DNA from: an uncultured Actinomyces sp.
Lineage (GTDB): Bacteria > Actinomycetota > Actinomycetes > Actinomycetales > Actinomycetaceae
Direction: 5' to 3'
Length of the DNA: 64,000 nt
NCBI GenBank assembly: GCA_938041695.1
Contig: CALISI010000030.1
Span: 61,715-125,714 of the forward strand
How positions within the stretch are numbered: the first letter of the stretch is position 1; the number at the start of each line of letters is the position of its first letter. This document shows positions 51,772 through 60,566 of this stretch, piece by piece. The notes below the pieces were generated by a model, which was not told the DNA's origin, did not search any database, and saw only the letters and a list, made by a program, of their open reading frames with translations. A program made the position numbers and the translations under genes.

Positions 51772-52640
51772 TCAGTTGTTGATCCTCTCACTCGCGATGA
51801 CCCTCGAGTGCATGTAGTTGCCGATGGTCATGGTCGCGTTGCCGGAGCGCAGGGCGCAGGCCTCGTAGAGGACGGCTGTCACGTCCCCTTGCCTCGCAAT
51901 CTCATCCTTGCTGTCCGTCTCAACGGTCTGCGTGTGGGTCGAGCCATCCTCAAACGTCATGATGAACTGGTTCTTATACACGGTCGAGACGCCGCCGCGG
52001 TAGCGTGACCGACTCGTCTTGTACTGCTCGAAGCTGCATGACGTGACCGTAACAGTGTGTGGGCCGTCGGCGACGTCAAGCACCGCGGGAACGCCGTTCG
52101 ACAGCGCGTAAATGGCGAATCCGAGGCCAAAGACGCCGACCATCCCCAGGCTGAGCTGGCGTTGTTGTGCCACTTTCTCATCTCCCCGCGCGCTCGCCAT
52201 GAGGTAATTGCGCCGCGTAGCGGCATAGAGGGGAATCATGGCGAGGGCGAAGACGAGTGCGACGGCGCACTTGATGAGGGTCCAGACGATCCGTTCCGTG
52301 CCAAAACTGAACATTTCGCCGAAGAAATAGAGGACTATGCCGACGAGGAGTCCGACGAGCAGGAGGAGAAGCCACCACCCCGTGTGTTTTTTCGGCGCTG
52401 TGTCCTCGCCGGAAGGATCGGTGGGGGAAGGAACACTCTGAGAGGCCTCGTCGGCGTCGGACGACGCGGCATACGCCTCCCCGTATGGGGACCCCTGTAT
52501 TCCCAACCCTGGTACGAGAGCAGCGGCAAGGAAGGCTGCGCGTCACCCGTTTGCGGCTGCGGCACCTGCGGCTGGTTGGCGGGTTGACTGCCGTCAGTGG
52601 ACGGATCGTAGGGGGAGAGCTAAGGGTATTGATTGCTCAT
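51772..52640 (-). pseudogene. Array paralog C, N-terminus disrupted by TAG and a frameshift
   Basis: The expected start ATG 52640 reads M-S-N-Q-Y-P and then TAG (52622-52620), where CAG would fit. The frame continues with a Gln/Pro-rich segment (GSQPANQPQVPQPQTGDAQP). Around 52490-52500 it must shift to reach the long open part (52506 to 51772, 244 codons from a TTG). That part has membrane helices and the family domain (VTVTSCSFEQ, KNQFIMTFEDGSTHTQTVET, VLYEACALRSGNATM). A truncated protein from the TTG is possible. The final motif is altered to IASERINN. Confidence 0.7.
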
Positions 52641-52695
52641 GGTGGACCTGAGGGGAAGGGTTGGAACGAGGCCGGGGCGAGATTGATCGTGTGTG

Positions 52696-53553
52696 TCAGT
52701 TCAGGCGGGCGTCGACGATGATCCAGCTGTGCTCGTAGACGTCCAGGGTCATCGACGAGCTGCCCGATTGCACTTTGCAGGCCTGGTAGAGCACCTCGTA
52801 GGTGCCGCCCATGGTCTGGATGCTCGTGGGCTGGTATGTCTCGATGGTTGTCGTATGCAGCGTCCCGTCCGCGAGGGTCATCGTGAAGTAGTTGTCGTAC
52901 ACGGTGCGCCCGCTTCCGCGTCGACGTGACCTTCGATGCGAGCCCTGCTCGTAGGTGCACGAGGTGACGGTGACGGTGTGGTGGCCTTCGACGAGGTCTT
53001 GGGCAGCCGGGACGCCGTAGGTGACGGAGAAGTAGCCGCTGAGGGGGAGGATGATGATGGCGAAGAACAGGGCGCGAACGCGCATGCGTCTGGTTGCGAT
53101 GTCGCCGGTGGCCTTGGCGCGCCGCAATTCGTGGAAGGAGCGGGGGATGCCGACCAGGAACCCGATGGCGACGATGAGCCCGAGCCCGCTGGCCGCCCCC
53201 GTCCAGACGAGCCTCTCCGTACCGAAGTCGTATGAGCCTTCCACCACGGGGTAGATGACGACGGCGAGGACGGCCAGGATCGTGAGGATGGTCGTCGCGA
53301 GGGAACGCTTCTTCTGTTGGGTGGGGGCAGCGGCCTCTTCGTCGGGCGAAGGGTCGGGCTGGGCGTACCCGTAGGAGGCGGCGCCCGCGGGTGCCTGGTA
53401 GGGCTGCCCGTACTGCGGATACGGGTATCCGGGGGCCTGCTGGGAGTCGGCGCCCTGGTTGGAGGGGTACTGGTACTGGGAGGCATCGAAGGGTGGAATC
53501 TGTCCGGGGCCAGACGGGTTCGACGGGGAGTTGAACTGGTTGGGGTTGCTCAT
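52696..53553 (-). CDS. Array paralog D, intact membrane protein with VTSC...VDAR domain
   Basis: The 285-residue protein begins MSNPNQFNSPSNPSGPGQIP and has a Pro/Gln/Tyr-rich cytoplasmic tail of about 90 residues. Four membrane helices follow (TILTILAVLAVVIYPVV, GAASGLGLIVAIGFLVG, LFFAIIILPLSGYFSV). The C-terminal domain has HHTVTVTSCTYEQ, YDNYFTMTLADGTLHTTTIE, VLYQACKVQSGSSSMTLDV and HSWIIVDARLN. It is the most complete copy and a good reference for the family. No known fold was recognised. Confidence 0.75.
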   Translation of the reverse strand: MSNPNQFNSPSNPSGPGQIPPFDASQYQYPSNQGADSQQAPGYPYPQYGQPYQAPAGAASYGYAQPDPSPDEEAAAPTQQKKRSLATTILTILAVLAVVIYPVVEGSYDFGTERLVWTGAASGLGLIVAIGFLVGIPRSFHELRRAKATGDIATRRMRVRALFFAIIILPLSGYFSVTYGVPAAQDLVEGHHTVTVTSCTYEQGSHRRSRRRGSGRTVYDNYFTMTLADGTLHTTTIETYQPTSIQTMGGTYEVLYQACKVQSGSSSMTLDVYEHSWIIVDARLN

Positions 53554-53594
53554 GCGGGGACCTATGATGTGAGGGGTGACGGGCGAGGCATGGG

Positions 53595-54305
53595 CTAGGA
53601 GGGCGCACCCGTTGCGGTGGGCAGGTGCGCGGTGAGCGACCAGGCGCCGACTCGCTCGTCGGTCTCCACACTACCGCTCACGCTATCGATGAGGGCACGT
53701 ATCTCACCCATGCGACGCCCGCCCAGGACGGACGCCTCAGGCGTGAGGGCGCTGATGGTCAGTGTCAGCGCCCCGTCCATCGCAGACCCGGTGACGGTGA
53801 CCGAGGCGTTCTTGTCGATTTCGGCGATGTGGGAGAGAACTAGGTAGATGATTTCCGCGCCCACGGCTTCGCGGAAGTCATTGAGCGGCGTGTGCTCAGT
53901 GAACAGGTTGATGATGGAAAAGCCGGATTGCTGCGCGTAGCTGATGGCACCGTCGATGGTTGCGAAATTGCTCGGCGGTGTGGGAGGGGCCGGGCGCTCG
54001 CGGCTGGCCGCCTGGGCGCGGGCAGGCGTCGGGGTGGGCCCAGCGAGGTTTGCAGGCAGTGTCGCGGCAGGGCGGTCGAGGGCGTGGCGAGGAGGCGTCT
54101 TCCAATCCCTGTACAGGAATCGGATGCCGGCGGCGGCTGCGACCACGATGAAGACAATCAGATAGGAAGCCGCTGCGGTGACGACGGCCGACGACCATGA
54201 GCCGGGGGAGAAGAAAGAGCCCAGGACGATATTGAGGGACATGACAGCGATGATGATTGCGCAGGCGAGGAGCTTCTCGCGGGTGGTGACTTTCTGCTTG
54301 GTCAT
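53595..54305 (-). CDS. Two-helix membrane protein unrelated to the array paralogs
   Basis: The 236-residue protein has two N-terminal helices (LLACAIIIAVMSLNIVLGSF, VVTAAASYLIVFIVVAAAAG). A Pro/Ala-rich linker follows. A cytoplasmic alpha/beta domain of about 110 residues ends it (TIDGAISYAQQSGFSIINLF, AVGAEIIYLVLSHIAEID, LTLTISALTPEASVLGGRRM). The last domain has a layout a little like a histidine-kinase ATPase fold but no N or G box is visible. The ATG at 54305 is 7 nt past the upstream family member, so it is co-transcribed with the array. The function is unknown. Confidence 0.62.
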   Translation of the reverse strand: MTKQKVTTREKLLACAIIIAVMSLNIVLGSFFSPGSWSSAVVTAAASYLIVFIVVAAAAGIRFLYRDWKTPPRHALDRPAATLPANLAGPTPTPARAQAASRERPAPPTPPSNFATIDGAISYAQQSGFSIINLFTEHTPLNDFREAVGAEIIYLVLSHIAEIDKNASVTVTGSAMDGALTLTISALTPEASVLGGRRMGEIRALIDSVSGSVETDERVGAWSLTAHLPTATGAPS

Positions 54306-54312
54306 GTGCCGC

Positions 54313-55027
54313 TCATTCCACTCGTGCGTCGACGATGATCCAGCTGTGGCTGTAGACATCGACGGTCAGTGACGTCGCGCCGGAACGTGCCTTGCATGTC
54401 TCGTAGATGATCACGGAGATGCCGCCCTCCTTGGCGAGATCGTCGGAGCTCTCGGTCTCGAGCGTGAGTGTGCGCGTTGTCCCGTCCTCCAGGGTCATGG
54501 CGAAGCGATTGTCGTAGTAGTCGATGACCTTGCTGTGATCGTCCGACGGCTTGTCGTGCGCCTTCTGGGTGAGCTGACACGAGGTGACTTTCATCGTGTG
54601 TGGCCCTGCCGCGAAGTCCCGGATCACGGCGATCCCGTAGACACCCGAGACGACAATGACGACGGTTCCGATAACACCCACCGCGATTGTGACAATGGCG
54701 TAGAGCTTGCCGGAGGACGCGTTCCCTCCGGCCTGCGCGCGGTGTCCACGCTTCCGCAGATAGGTACAGAGGAGCGCGCAAGCGATCGCGGTAATCAGAC
54801 CGATGGCGCACCATGCGGCCACCCACACGAGCCGCCAGAACCCGAAGTGCACGTACCTGCCGAGCGACGCGAAGGCGTAGGCAATGGTGCCGAAGAAGCC
54901 GATGACGACGAATGCGAGCAGGTTTGCGCGCGTTGAGAACCCCCGCGGCAGGCGCTCGATCATCGAGGAGGCCAGGGGACGGTTGGCGGGACCGGGCGGG
55001 GGGAGAGGTGGGGTACTGGTTGCTCAT
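54313..55027 (-). pseudogene. Array paralog E, frameshifted at a C6 tract
   Basis: ATG 55027 gives M-S-N-Q-Y-P-T-S-P-P, matching the paralog starts. The helices and domain are in another frame (open from ATG 54963, 216 residues). Removing one C from the C6 run near 55005 joins them as MSNQYPTSPPPGPANRPLAS. The domain is well kept: HTMKVTSCQLTQ, YDNRFAMTLEDGTTRTLTLE, SGATSLTVDVYSHSWIIVDA. The shorter protein from 54963 could still be made and keeps all helices. A phase-variable or erroneous run length is possible. Confidence 0.7.
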
Positions 55028-55074
55028 GGTCTCACTGACGTGTGTGGGATGGACGAGGCCGGGGCGCGTTCGCG

Positions 55075-55671
55075 TCACGCCTCACGGATAGCCTTCATGA
55101 TCCCACTGCGCGGGTAGTAGTCGACGACGAGTGAGGTCGTGAAAGGGTGGACGACACATGCTTGATAGACAGCGTAGTAGGGGCTTGTTGGTGTCGTGAA
55201 CTCGTCTTGCGTGTGCGTCGTGATGTCGAAGTGACGCGGCTTTCCGTCGTTAAAATGGAGGGTAAAAACGTTGCGGTAGTAGGTGCTGCCGCGACGCCCG
55301 TGCTCGGTGAACGTCTGGAAGTTCTCACAGCTCGTGACGGCCCGCGTCTGGGGGCCTTGGCGGGCGTCGCTGGACAGCTCGCTGAAGGCTCCACCGCCCA
55401 TGACGGTGCACGCGGTCGCGACCAACGCGATGAGAGCAATGCCGACAAGTGTCTTGATCGCAGGGCCTGCGTCGCCAGGTTGATCCAGCTGTGCGCGCAT
55501 CGTGCGCACGAGCATCGGAAGGAGCGACAAGAGACAGATGCCGAAGACAACGGCCGCGCCAGAGCCGATGAGTGAACAGACCAGCTGACGGACACCGAAG
55601 TTCCCGGCTAGCAAAAACGCGCCGAGCATGACGACCGCGGATCCGATGAGCACGCAGGCGCATATGGTCAT
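55075..55671 (-). CDS. Array paralog F, divergent short member
   Basis: The 198-residue protein has no Pro-rich tail and starts inside a membrane helix (MTICACVLIGSAVVMLGAFL). Further helices follow (LVCSLIGSGAAVVFGICLLS, TLVGIALIALVATACTVMGG). Its domain keeps RAVTSCENFQ, YRNVFTLHFNDGKPRHFDIT, AVYQACVV and SLVVDYYPRSGI but loses VDAR. It is the first gene of the array in transcription order. Its role is unknown. Confidence 0.68.
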   Translation of the reverse strand: MTICACVLIGSAVVMLGAFLLAGNFGVRQLVCSLIGSGAAVVFGICLLSLLPMLVRTMRAQLDQPGDAGPAIKTLVGIALIALVATACTVMGGGAFSELSSDARQGPQTRAVTSCENFQTFTEHGRRGSTYYRNVFTLHFNDGKPRHFDITTHTQDEFTTPTSPYYAVYQACVVHPFTTSLVVDYYPRSGIMKAIREA

Positions 55672-55688
55672 GCCGAGCTGTTGCCGAG

Positions 55689-55730
55689 CACGTCATTCAC
55701 GTGTCTCGGGGGAGACACGTGAATGACGTG
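55689..55730. terminator. Perfect 19-bp inverted repeat between operons
   Basis: CACGTCATTCACGTGTCTC (55689-55707) and its exact complement (55712-55730) flank the loop GGGG. It lies 23 nt past the GDSL gene stop and upstream of paralog F. There is no T run. Confidence 0.8.
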
Positions 55731-55752
55731 AGCGCACGCTGTCCTCCTGTGC

Positions 55753-56355
55753 TCACACGTCCGCCGGGGTGGCTCCCGTCCACTCGTACCAGCCCTGGTG
55801 CTGGACGATCCACGCCATGAGGGCGTAGCCGGCCTGGCCGGGCAGGGTTTGGCCGTCCCCTCCGCGGGCGAGGGAGGCGGCCATGTCCTCGAACCACTGG
55901 TCGTGCGCGACCAGCGGCGTGTAGCAGTCGACGAAGGGGATGCCTCGGCGCGCGCACACCTCAGAGCACGAGGAGGACAGGGCCTTGAGGGACCCGGAGT
56001 CCACGCCCGCGAGCGGCGGGGGACCGACCACGAAGCTGGGGATACCCAGCGCGGTCGCCCGGTCGGTGATGTTGGCCAGGTTCAGGCGCGAGCGGGCCGT
56101 CGAGATGCCGGCCGCGACGTCGCCCGGACCCACACCGATGACGAGGCCGTGGGGCTCACCCTCGGCCAGGCGAGGTAGGACCTCGGCCTCCCAGCGCGCA
56201 GCCATCTGCTTCGTCGTCTCAGAGGGGACGGCGAGGGTCAGGAACGTGGCGGGCAGATCGAAGGTCGAGTGAGCGTTGACGCGACCGACCCAGCCGAGGC
56301 CTCGGGGGTCGCCGACGCCGGCGACGAGCTCGTCTCCGATGAAGCAGATCCGCAT
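55753..56355 (-). CDS. GDSL/SGNH-type hydrolase
   Basis: The 200-residue protein starts MRICFIGDELVAGVGDPRGL. This has the block I position, but with Gly-Asp-Glu instead of Gly-Asp-Ser, so the usual nucleophile Ser is replaced by Glu. Block III-like VIGVGPGDVAAGIS and a C-terminal Asp/His pair (FVDCYTPLVAHDQWF, DGQTLPGQAGYALMAW) resemble the SGNH fold. Either the catalytic residue has changed or the protein has lost esterase activity. The ATG at 56355 follows AGGAAAGGAA. It is downstream of sucA on the same strand after a hairpin. Confidence 0.75.
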   Translation of the reverse strand: MRICFIGDELVAGVGDPRGLGWVGRVNAHSTFDLPATFLTLAVPSETTKQMAARWEAEVLPRLAEGEPHGLVIGVGPGDVAAGISTARSRLNLANITDRATALGIPSFVVGPPPLAGVDSGSLKALSSSCSEVCARRGIPFVDCYTPLVAHDQWFEDMAASLARGGDGQTLPGQAGYALMAWIVQHQGWYEWTGATPADV

Positions 56356-56377
56356 GGTGTTCCTTTCCTGTGCCTCC

Positions 56378-56400
56378 CGCGCACACCCTGACGGTGCGCG
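56378..56400 (-). terminator. Hairpin after sucA
   Basis: CGCGCAC (56378-56384) and GTGCGCG (56394-56400) form a 7-bp stem with a 9-nt loop just past the sucA stop. It may attenuate transcription into the GDSL gene. Confidence 0.5.
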
Positions 56401-56409
56401 CGGTCCCTC

Positions 56410-59400
56410 TTAGCCTTCGAAGGCCTGCGCAATAAGGGTAGCTGCTTGCTCCTTGTGAAGCGAGGCACGTCCCGCGGCGGTCGTTGCGGACTCAGGACGC
56501 GAGACCACGCGGACCGGGCGTCCCAGCGACGGGAAGAGGTTAAGCGCCAGGTGCGGCCACGCGCCCTGGTTGCGCGGTTCGTCCTGCGCCCACGTCACCG
56601 ACGCGTTCGGGTACTGGGCGAGGACTTCGGCCAGCTCGGCCTCGGGCAGCGGGTAGAGCTGCTCCAGGCGAATGATGGCCGTCGACGTGTCGCCGCGGTG
56701 CTCGCGCTCCTTGGCGAGGTCGTAGTAGAGACGGCCGGAGCACAGCAGGACGCGCGTCACCGACGCAGGGTCGGTGATCGTGGTGTCACCGATGATGGGC
56801 TGGAAGCCGCCCGAGGTGAACTCCTCAATGTGGGAGGACGCCGCCGAGAGGCGCAGCAGCTGCTTGGGCGTGAACGCGATGAGGGGCTTGCGCGGGCGCT
56901 TGTAGGCCTGCGTGCGCAGCATGTGGAAGTGGTTTGCCGGCGTGGAGGGCTGGACGATCCACATGTTGTCCTGTGCGGCCAGCTGCAGGTAGCGCTCGAT
57001 GCGCGCGCTCGAGTGGTCGGGTCCCTGGCCCTCGTAGCCGTGGGGCAGGAGCATGACGAGTGAGGAACGCTGTCCCCACTTCTGCTCGGCCGAGCACACG
57101 AACTCGTCGATGACGGTCTGCGCGCCGTTCGCGAAGTCTCCGAACTGCGCCTCCCAGATCGTCAGGGTCTCGGGGCTCTCCAGCGAGTAGCCGTAGTCGA
57201 AGGCCAGCACGCCGTACTCGCTGAGCGGGGAGTTCCACACGTCGAAGCGCGCCTGGTTCTCGGTGAGGAAGCGCAGCGGGGTGAACTCCCGGCCATCGTT
57301 CGCGTCGTGCAGGATCGCGTGACGCTGCACGAAGGTCGCGCGGCCCACGTCCTCACCGGACAGGCGCACGCCGGTGCCCTCCATGAGGAGCGTGCCGAAG
57401 GCCAGGAGCTCCGCGAAACCCCAGTCGATCGGCTTGTTGCCGAGCGCCATTTCGAGGCGGCGCTCGCACAGCTGACGCAGCTTCGGGTGGGGCTCGAAAC
57501 CCTCGGGGAAGCGCGTGTGCGCGCGGCCGATGCGGCGCAGCTGCTCGGCAGGGGCCGCCGACGTCCAACCGATCATCATGCCGATGCCGGGCATCTGGGA
57601 TTCCGGCATGGTCCATTCCTCGTCGGGGGATTCCCCGGCCTCGCCCACGCCGACCGTCAGCGCGGGGTCGTGCGTGCGGCTGCCCGGGTTGACCTCGGAC
57701 ACGGAGGACGCGCCGCCCGCGCGGGTCTCATCAAGGATGCGCCCGAGTTCCGCCTCGTACTGGGCGATCGACTGGCGGGCCTCGTCCTCGGTGAGCTGAC
57801 CGCGACCCACGAGGCCGCGGATGTACACGGCGCGCGTGGATGGGATGCGGTCGATGAGGGAGTACATGACGGGCTGGGTCATCGACGGGTCGTCGCCCTC
57901 GTTGTGACCGCGACGGCGGTAGCACACCATGTCGATGATGACGTCCTTGTGGAAGGCGTTGCGGTATTCGAAGGCCAGGTGTGCGCAGCGGATGACGGCC
58001 TCGGGGTCGTCTGCGTTCACGTGCAGGATCGGGACCTGCAGGCCCTTGGCCAGGTCGGTCGCGTATCCGGTCGAGCGGCCCTGCGTCGGGCCGGTCGTGA
58101 AGCCGATCTGGTTATTGACGATGATGTGGATCGTGCCGCCGGTCTTGTAGCCCTCCAGCTGGGAGAGGTTGAGGGTCTCCTGGACGACGCCCTGGCCGAT
58201 GAAGGCCGCGTCGCCGTGGATGAGGATCGGGATGATCGGCAGGTCCGGGTCGCCCAGGTGCTCCTGCTTGGCGCGCACGATGCCCTCCAGGACACCGTCG
58301 GCGGCCTCCAGGTGCGAGGGGTTGGCTCCCATGTAGACCTTGGTGGCCAGGCCGTCGTCAAGGGAGTAGACACCCCACGTGCCCAGGTGGTACTTGACGT
58401 CGCCCGAACCCTGGACGGAGTTGGGCACGTAGTTGCCCTCGAACTCGTCGAAGATCTGCGCGTAGGACTTGCCCGCGATGTTGGCGAGCACGTTGAGGCG
58501 GCCGCGGTGCGCCATACCGATAGCAACCTCGTGGATACCGGTGCGCGCCGAGTCCGCCAGGATGTGGTCGAGCAGAGGGATCAGGGACTCGCCGCCCTCA
58601 AGCGAGAAGCGCTTCTGGCCCATGAACTTGGTCTGGAGGAACTCTTCGAAGGCCTCGGCGCGGATGAGGGTGCCCAGGATGTGGCGCTGCGCGTCGGGGG
58701 AGAGGGCCTCGTAGGGGCGCTCAATGCGCTTTTGGACCCAGGCGCGCTGCTCGGGATCCTGAATGTGCATGTATTCGATGCCGACCGTGCGCGTGTAGGT
58801 GTCGTGCAGGCGCGTGAGGATGTCGCGCAGCAGCATCTGGTCGGAGCCGCCGAAACCGCCCGTGGGGAAGGGACGATCCAGGTCCCACACGCTCAGGCCG
58901 TAGGAGGAAATATCGAGGTCGGGGTGGCGACGCACGCGGTAGGCCAGCGGGTCCGTGTCGGCGGCGAGGTGTCCGCGCGAACGGTAGGCGTGGATGAGCT
59001 CCGCGATGCGCGCGGGCTTGCCCTTCTCGCGGTTCGGGTCGTAGTCGTAGTCCGCTTCCCACGCGTAGGGGCGCGCGGGCACGTGCATCGAGGTGAAGAC
59101 GCGCTCGTAGAAGCCGTCGCGGCCCGAGAGCTTGGCATCCACGAGGGCTAGGAGGCGGCCCGATGCCGCGCCCTGGATGATGCGGTGATCGTAGGTGGAG
59201 GAGAAGAACATCGTCTTGCCGATGCCGAGGGAGGCCAGGCGCTTGGGGGACACGCCGCGGAACTCCGCCGGGTAGTCGGTGGCGCCCACGCCAATGATGA
59301 GGCCCTGGCCGACCATGAGGCGCGGCACGGAGGTGGTGGTGCCCAGCGTGCCCGGGTTCGTCAGGGTGACCGAGGCGCCCTGGAAGTCGGCGGTCGTCAG

Positions 59401-60246
59401 GGTCGCGTTGCGGGCGCGTGCGACGAGGTCCTGGTAGGCGTCGACGAACTCCGCGAAGGTCAGCGTGTCGGCGTCGTGGATGACGGGGACCTTCAGGGAG
59501 TGGTTGCCCTGCGCGTCGGCCACGTCGATGGCCAGGCCGAAGCCGATGTGCGCGAGCTGCTCGACGGCGGGCTTGCCGCCCTCGATCGTGTAGCGCACGT
59601 TGAGGTCGGGCATCTCGCACAGTGCCTCCACCAGCGCGTAGCCGATGAGGTGGGTGAAGGAGACCTTGCCGCCGACCGTGCGTGCCAGGTGCGCGTTGAT
59701 GAGGGCACGGTTTTCGATGAGGAGCTTGGCTGGGATCTGGCGCTGGGAGGTGGCCGTGGGGATGGAGAGCGAGGCCTCCATGTGCTTGGCGGTCGCGCGC
59801 GCCGCGGACTTGAGGGTGTGGAGCTCATCCTGCGAGGGAGCACCCTGGAACAGAGTGAAGGCCGCGTGCCCGTGCTGCTGGCGCGTGTAGGGGCTGGTGG
59901 CCTCGGCGACGGCGGCTGGCGGGGCGGGCGGCAGGTCCGAGCGCGTCACGGAGATGACGTGGGCGTCCGGCTGGCGCGAGGCGTCGGGGACGTCGTCCTC
60001 AATGTCGAGGGTGGGCGGCGTGACCGATGCGGGGATCGCGTGATCTGTGGGGGCTGAGGCCGACTCAGGTGTGGGTGTGCCCTCGGGGATCGCGGGGCGC
60101 TTCGCCCTCAGCTGCGGGGGAGCGGACTCGGTGGAGAAATAGGCTCGCCAGGAGGGATCCAGGAGCTGGGGGTCACGCTCGTAGAGATCTCGCATCTTCG
60201 CGATGTACCACTGGGGATCGGGCTGAGAAGCGGTGGGAGTGGGCAC
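56410..60246 (-). CDS. kgd: Multifunctional 2-oxoglutarate dehydrogenase / decarboxylase (SucA/Kgd)
   Basis: The 1278-residue enzyme fuses an E2-like succinyltransferase domain to E1. The start resembles other Kgd proteins (DPQWYIAKMRDLYERDPQLL, DPSWRAYF). A Pro/Ala linker follows, then the E2-like core with active-site block STYDHRIIQGAASG. The E1 part has the helix MAHRGRLNVLANIAGK, thiamine-diphosphate region (HGDAAFIGQGVVQETLNLSQ), and ARIERYLQLAAQDNMW. It decarboxylates 2-oxoglutarate in the TCA cycle. The GTG at 60246 has GGAGG five nt upstream; the longer frame to 60300 adds 18 codons without support. Confidence 0.94.
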   Translation of the reverse strand: MPTPTASQPDPQWYIAKMRDLYERDPQLLDPSWRAYFSTESAPPQLRAKRPAIPEGTPTPESASAPTDHAIPASVTPPTLDIEDDVPDASRQPDAHVISVTRSDLPPAPPAAVAEATSPYTRQQHGHAAFTLFQGAPSQDELHTLKSAARATAKHMEASLSIPTATSQRQIPAKLLIENRALINAHLARTVGGKVSFTHLIGYALVEALCEMPDLNVRYTIEGGKPAVEQLAHIGFGLAIDVADAQGNHSLKVPVIHDADTLTFAEFVDAYQDLVARARNATLTTADFQGASVTLTNPGTLGTTTSVPRLMVGQGLIIGVGATDYPAEFRGVSPKRLASLGIGKTMFFSSTYDHRIIQGAASGRLLALVDAKLSGRDGFYERVFTSMHVPARPYAWEADYDYDPNREKGKPARIAELIHAYRSRGHLAADTDPLAYRVRRHPDLDISSYGLSVWDLDRPFPTGGFGGSDQMLLRDILTRLHDTYTRTVGIEYMHIQDPEQRAWVQKRIERPYEALSPDAQRHILGTLIRAEAFEEFLQTKFMGQKRFSLEGGESLIPLLDHILADSARTGIHEVAIGMAHRGRLNVLANIAGKSYAQIFDEFEGNYVPNSVQGSGDVKYHLGTWGVYSLDDGLATKVYMGANPSHLEAADGVLEGIVRAKQEHLGDPDLPIIPILIHGDAAFIGQGVVQETLNLSQLEGYKTGGTIHIIVNNQIGFTTGPTQGRSTGYATDLAKGLQVPILHVNADDPEAVIRCAHLAFEYRNAFHKDVIIDMVCYRRRGHNEGDDPSMTQPVMYSLIDRIPSTRAVYIRGLVGRGQLTEDEARQSIAQYEAELGRILDETRAGGASSVSEVNPGSRTHDPALTVGVGEAGESPDEEWTMPESQMPGIGMMIGWTSAAPAEQLRRIGRAHTRFPEGFEPHPKLRQLCERRLEMALGNKPIDWGFAELLAFGTLLMEGTGVRLSGEDVGRATFVQRHAILHDANDGREFTPLRFLTENQARFDVWNSPLSEYGVLAFDYGYSLESPETLTIWEAQFGDFANGAQTVIDEFVCSAEQKWGQRSSLVMLLPHGYEGQGPDHSSARIERYLQLAAQDNMWIVQPSTPANHFHMLRTQAYKRPRKPLIAFTPKQLLRLSAASSHIEEFTSGGFQPIIGDTTITDPASVTRVLLCSGRLYYDLAKEREHRGDTSTAIIRLEQLYPLPEAELAEVLAQYPNASVTWAQDEPRNQGAWPHLALNLFPSLGRPVRVVSRPESATTAAGRASLHKEQAATLIAQAFEG

Positions 60247-60566
60247 GTATTCCTCCGTAAGTGTCGCGCCGCGCGCATGGGCCAAATCCCGCGCGGCCAA
60301 ACCTCAATAATTCTACCGCCGCGTGACCGTTTTCACGAAACCTGGGACGCCTTTGGCGTGTACTTCAAGGGTCTTTGGTCCGTTGGAGAATGATTGTTGG
60401 CACATGCGCCGCGGTGTGTGGAAATGCGCGCTGGGGGAGAGTGGCTGGGACGGTAGACTGGAACCATCATGGACTGCGACACTGTCGGCTGTACTGCCGC
60501 TCTTTCTCACCCCTTGCCCACGTGTCTGCCCGCGACCCGCCCCTGCCTCGTGGAGGGGGATGCGCG

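Noticed and set aside
52637..53671. 344-codon frame overlapping paralog D
   Set aside because: Paralog D in another frame has the family domain and a normal start; this frame is basic and Pro-rich without motifs.
54302..55078. 258-codon frame over paralog E
   Set aside because: Only its first ten codons carry family sequence; after the C6 tract it leaves the conserved frame.
57307..59151. 614-codon open frame antisense to sucA/kgd
   Set aside because: It is a GC-rich shadow of a highly conserved gene, has no ribosome site, and its translation is low complexity (Val/Asp/Gly/Arg-rich).
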